From contig OX123205.2 of the NCBI GenBank assembly GCA_944739405.2, forward strand, positions 41,870,475 to 41,934,474: a stretch of DNA of 64,000 nt, in the 5' to 3' direction. Below are positions 63,993 to 64,000 of this stretch, piece after piece. The stretch is from Euclidia mi. Lineage: Eukaryota > Arthropoda > Insecta > Lepidoptera > Erebidae. A program made the translations under genes and the position numbers. The notes under the pieces were generated by a model that did no database searches, had not been told where the DNA came from, and saw only the letters and a program-made list of their open reading frames with translations. The number at the start of each line of letters is the position of its first letter. The stretch's first letter is position 1.

Positions 63993-64000
63993 TATTAGTG

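Larger units (their letters stand above)
62605..64000 (-). mobile_element. RTE-clade LINE, 3' part, cut by window end
   Basis: On the minus strand the RT and C-terminal region lead to 'CCCAGCAGTGGGACAGTACA' and an A tract at about 62605-62622. The endonuclease lies beyond the window. One frameshift near 63315 divides the ORF. It is a different family from LINE-P and from the relic at 25.8-27.2 kb. Confidence 0.85.

Overview
The window looks like gene-poor, transposon-dense nuclear DNA of an insect, most likely a moth or butterfly. That call rests on my recollection of lepidopteran repeat families (tRNA-derived SINEs ending in a 'CTCTGCCTACCCCTTC' module, the 'AGTCCAGTAGCTTAG' foldback, RTE and CR1 relatives). 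I ran no database search. I found no host protein-coding gene, rRNA gene or convincing functional tRNA gene. Every long coding region belongs to a retroelement.

Layout. 0.5-5 kb, minus strand: a CR1/L2-like LINE (called LINE-A here) with an intact 983-codon ORF2 and a separate 247-codon ORF1. 5.85-10.3 kb, minus: a second CR1-group LINE (LINE-B), whose ORF1 carries a coiled coil and an esterase-like domain and whose ORF2 is broken. 11-20 kb: SINEs, small repeats and unassigned AT-rich DNA. 20.6-23.6 kb, plus: a non-LTR element with an N-terminal zinc finger, a YIDD reverse transcriptase and a C-terminal restriction-like endonuclease, broken by one frameshift and one stop. 25.8-28.1 kb: an RTE relic split by a large foldback element, then a LINE relic split by a SINE. 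28.2-30.2 kb: a TTAA-bounded candidate DNA element and a truncated LINE-A copy. 31.9-35.2 kb, minus: an almost full-length RTE/Proto2-like LINE (LINE-P) with one frameshift. 37.2-38.5 kb, minus: an uninterrupted Ty3/gypsy-type integrase fragment next to a GC-rich LTR-like promoter segment. 40-62 kb: SINEs of three families, MITEs, palindromes, short duplications and an RTE relic. 62.6-64 kb, minus: another RTE-clade LINE running off the window edge.

The clearest functional relation is between LINE-P and the S1 SINEs. LINE-P ends in a roughly 45-nt module followed by TATG repeats. The same module and tail end at least nine dispersed S1 SINE copies or fragments, two of them composite, several with visible target-site duplications. 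This fits SINEs mobilised by the LINE's reverse transcriptase. Other points of note are two ~137-bp tRNA-less elements with the same tail, two Harbinger-like MITEs with TWA duplications (one inside a LINE-P fragment), a perfect 65-bp palindrome at 40.45 kb, and a 90-bp repeat present in inverted orientation about 11 kb apart.
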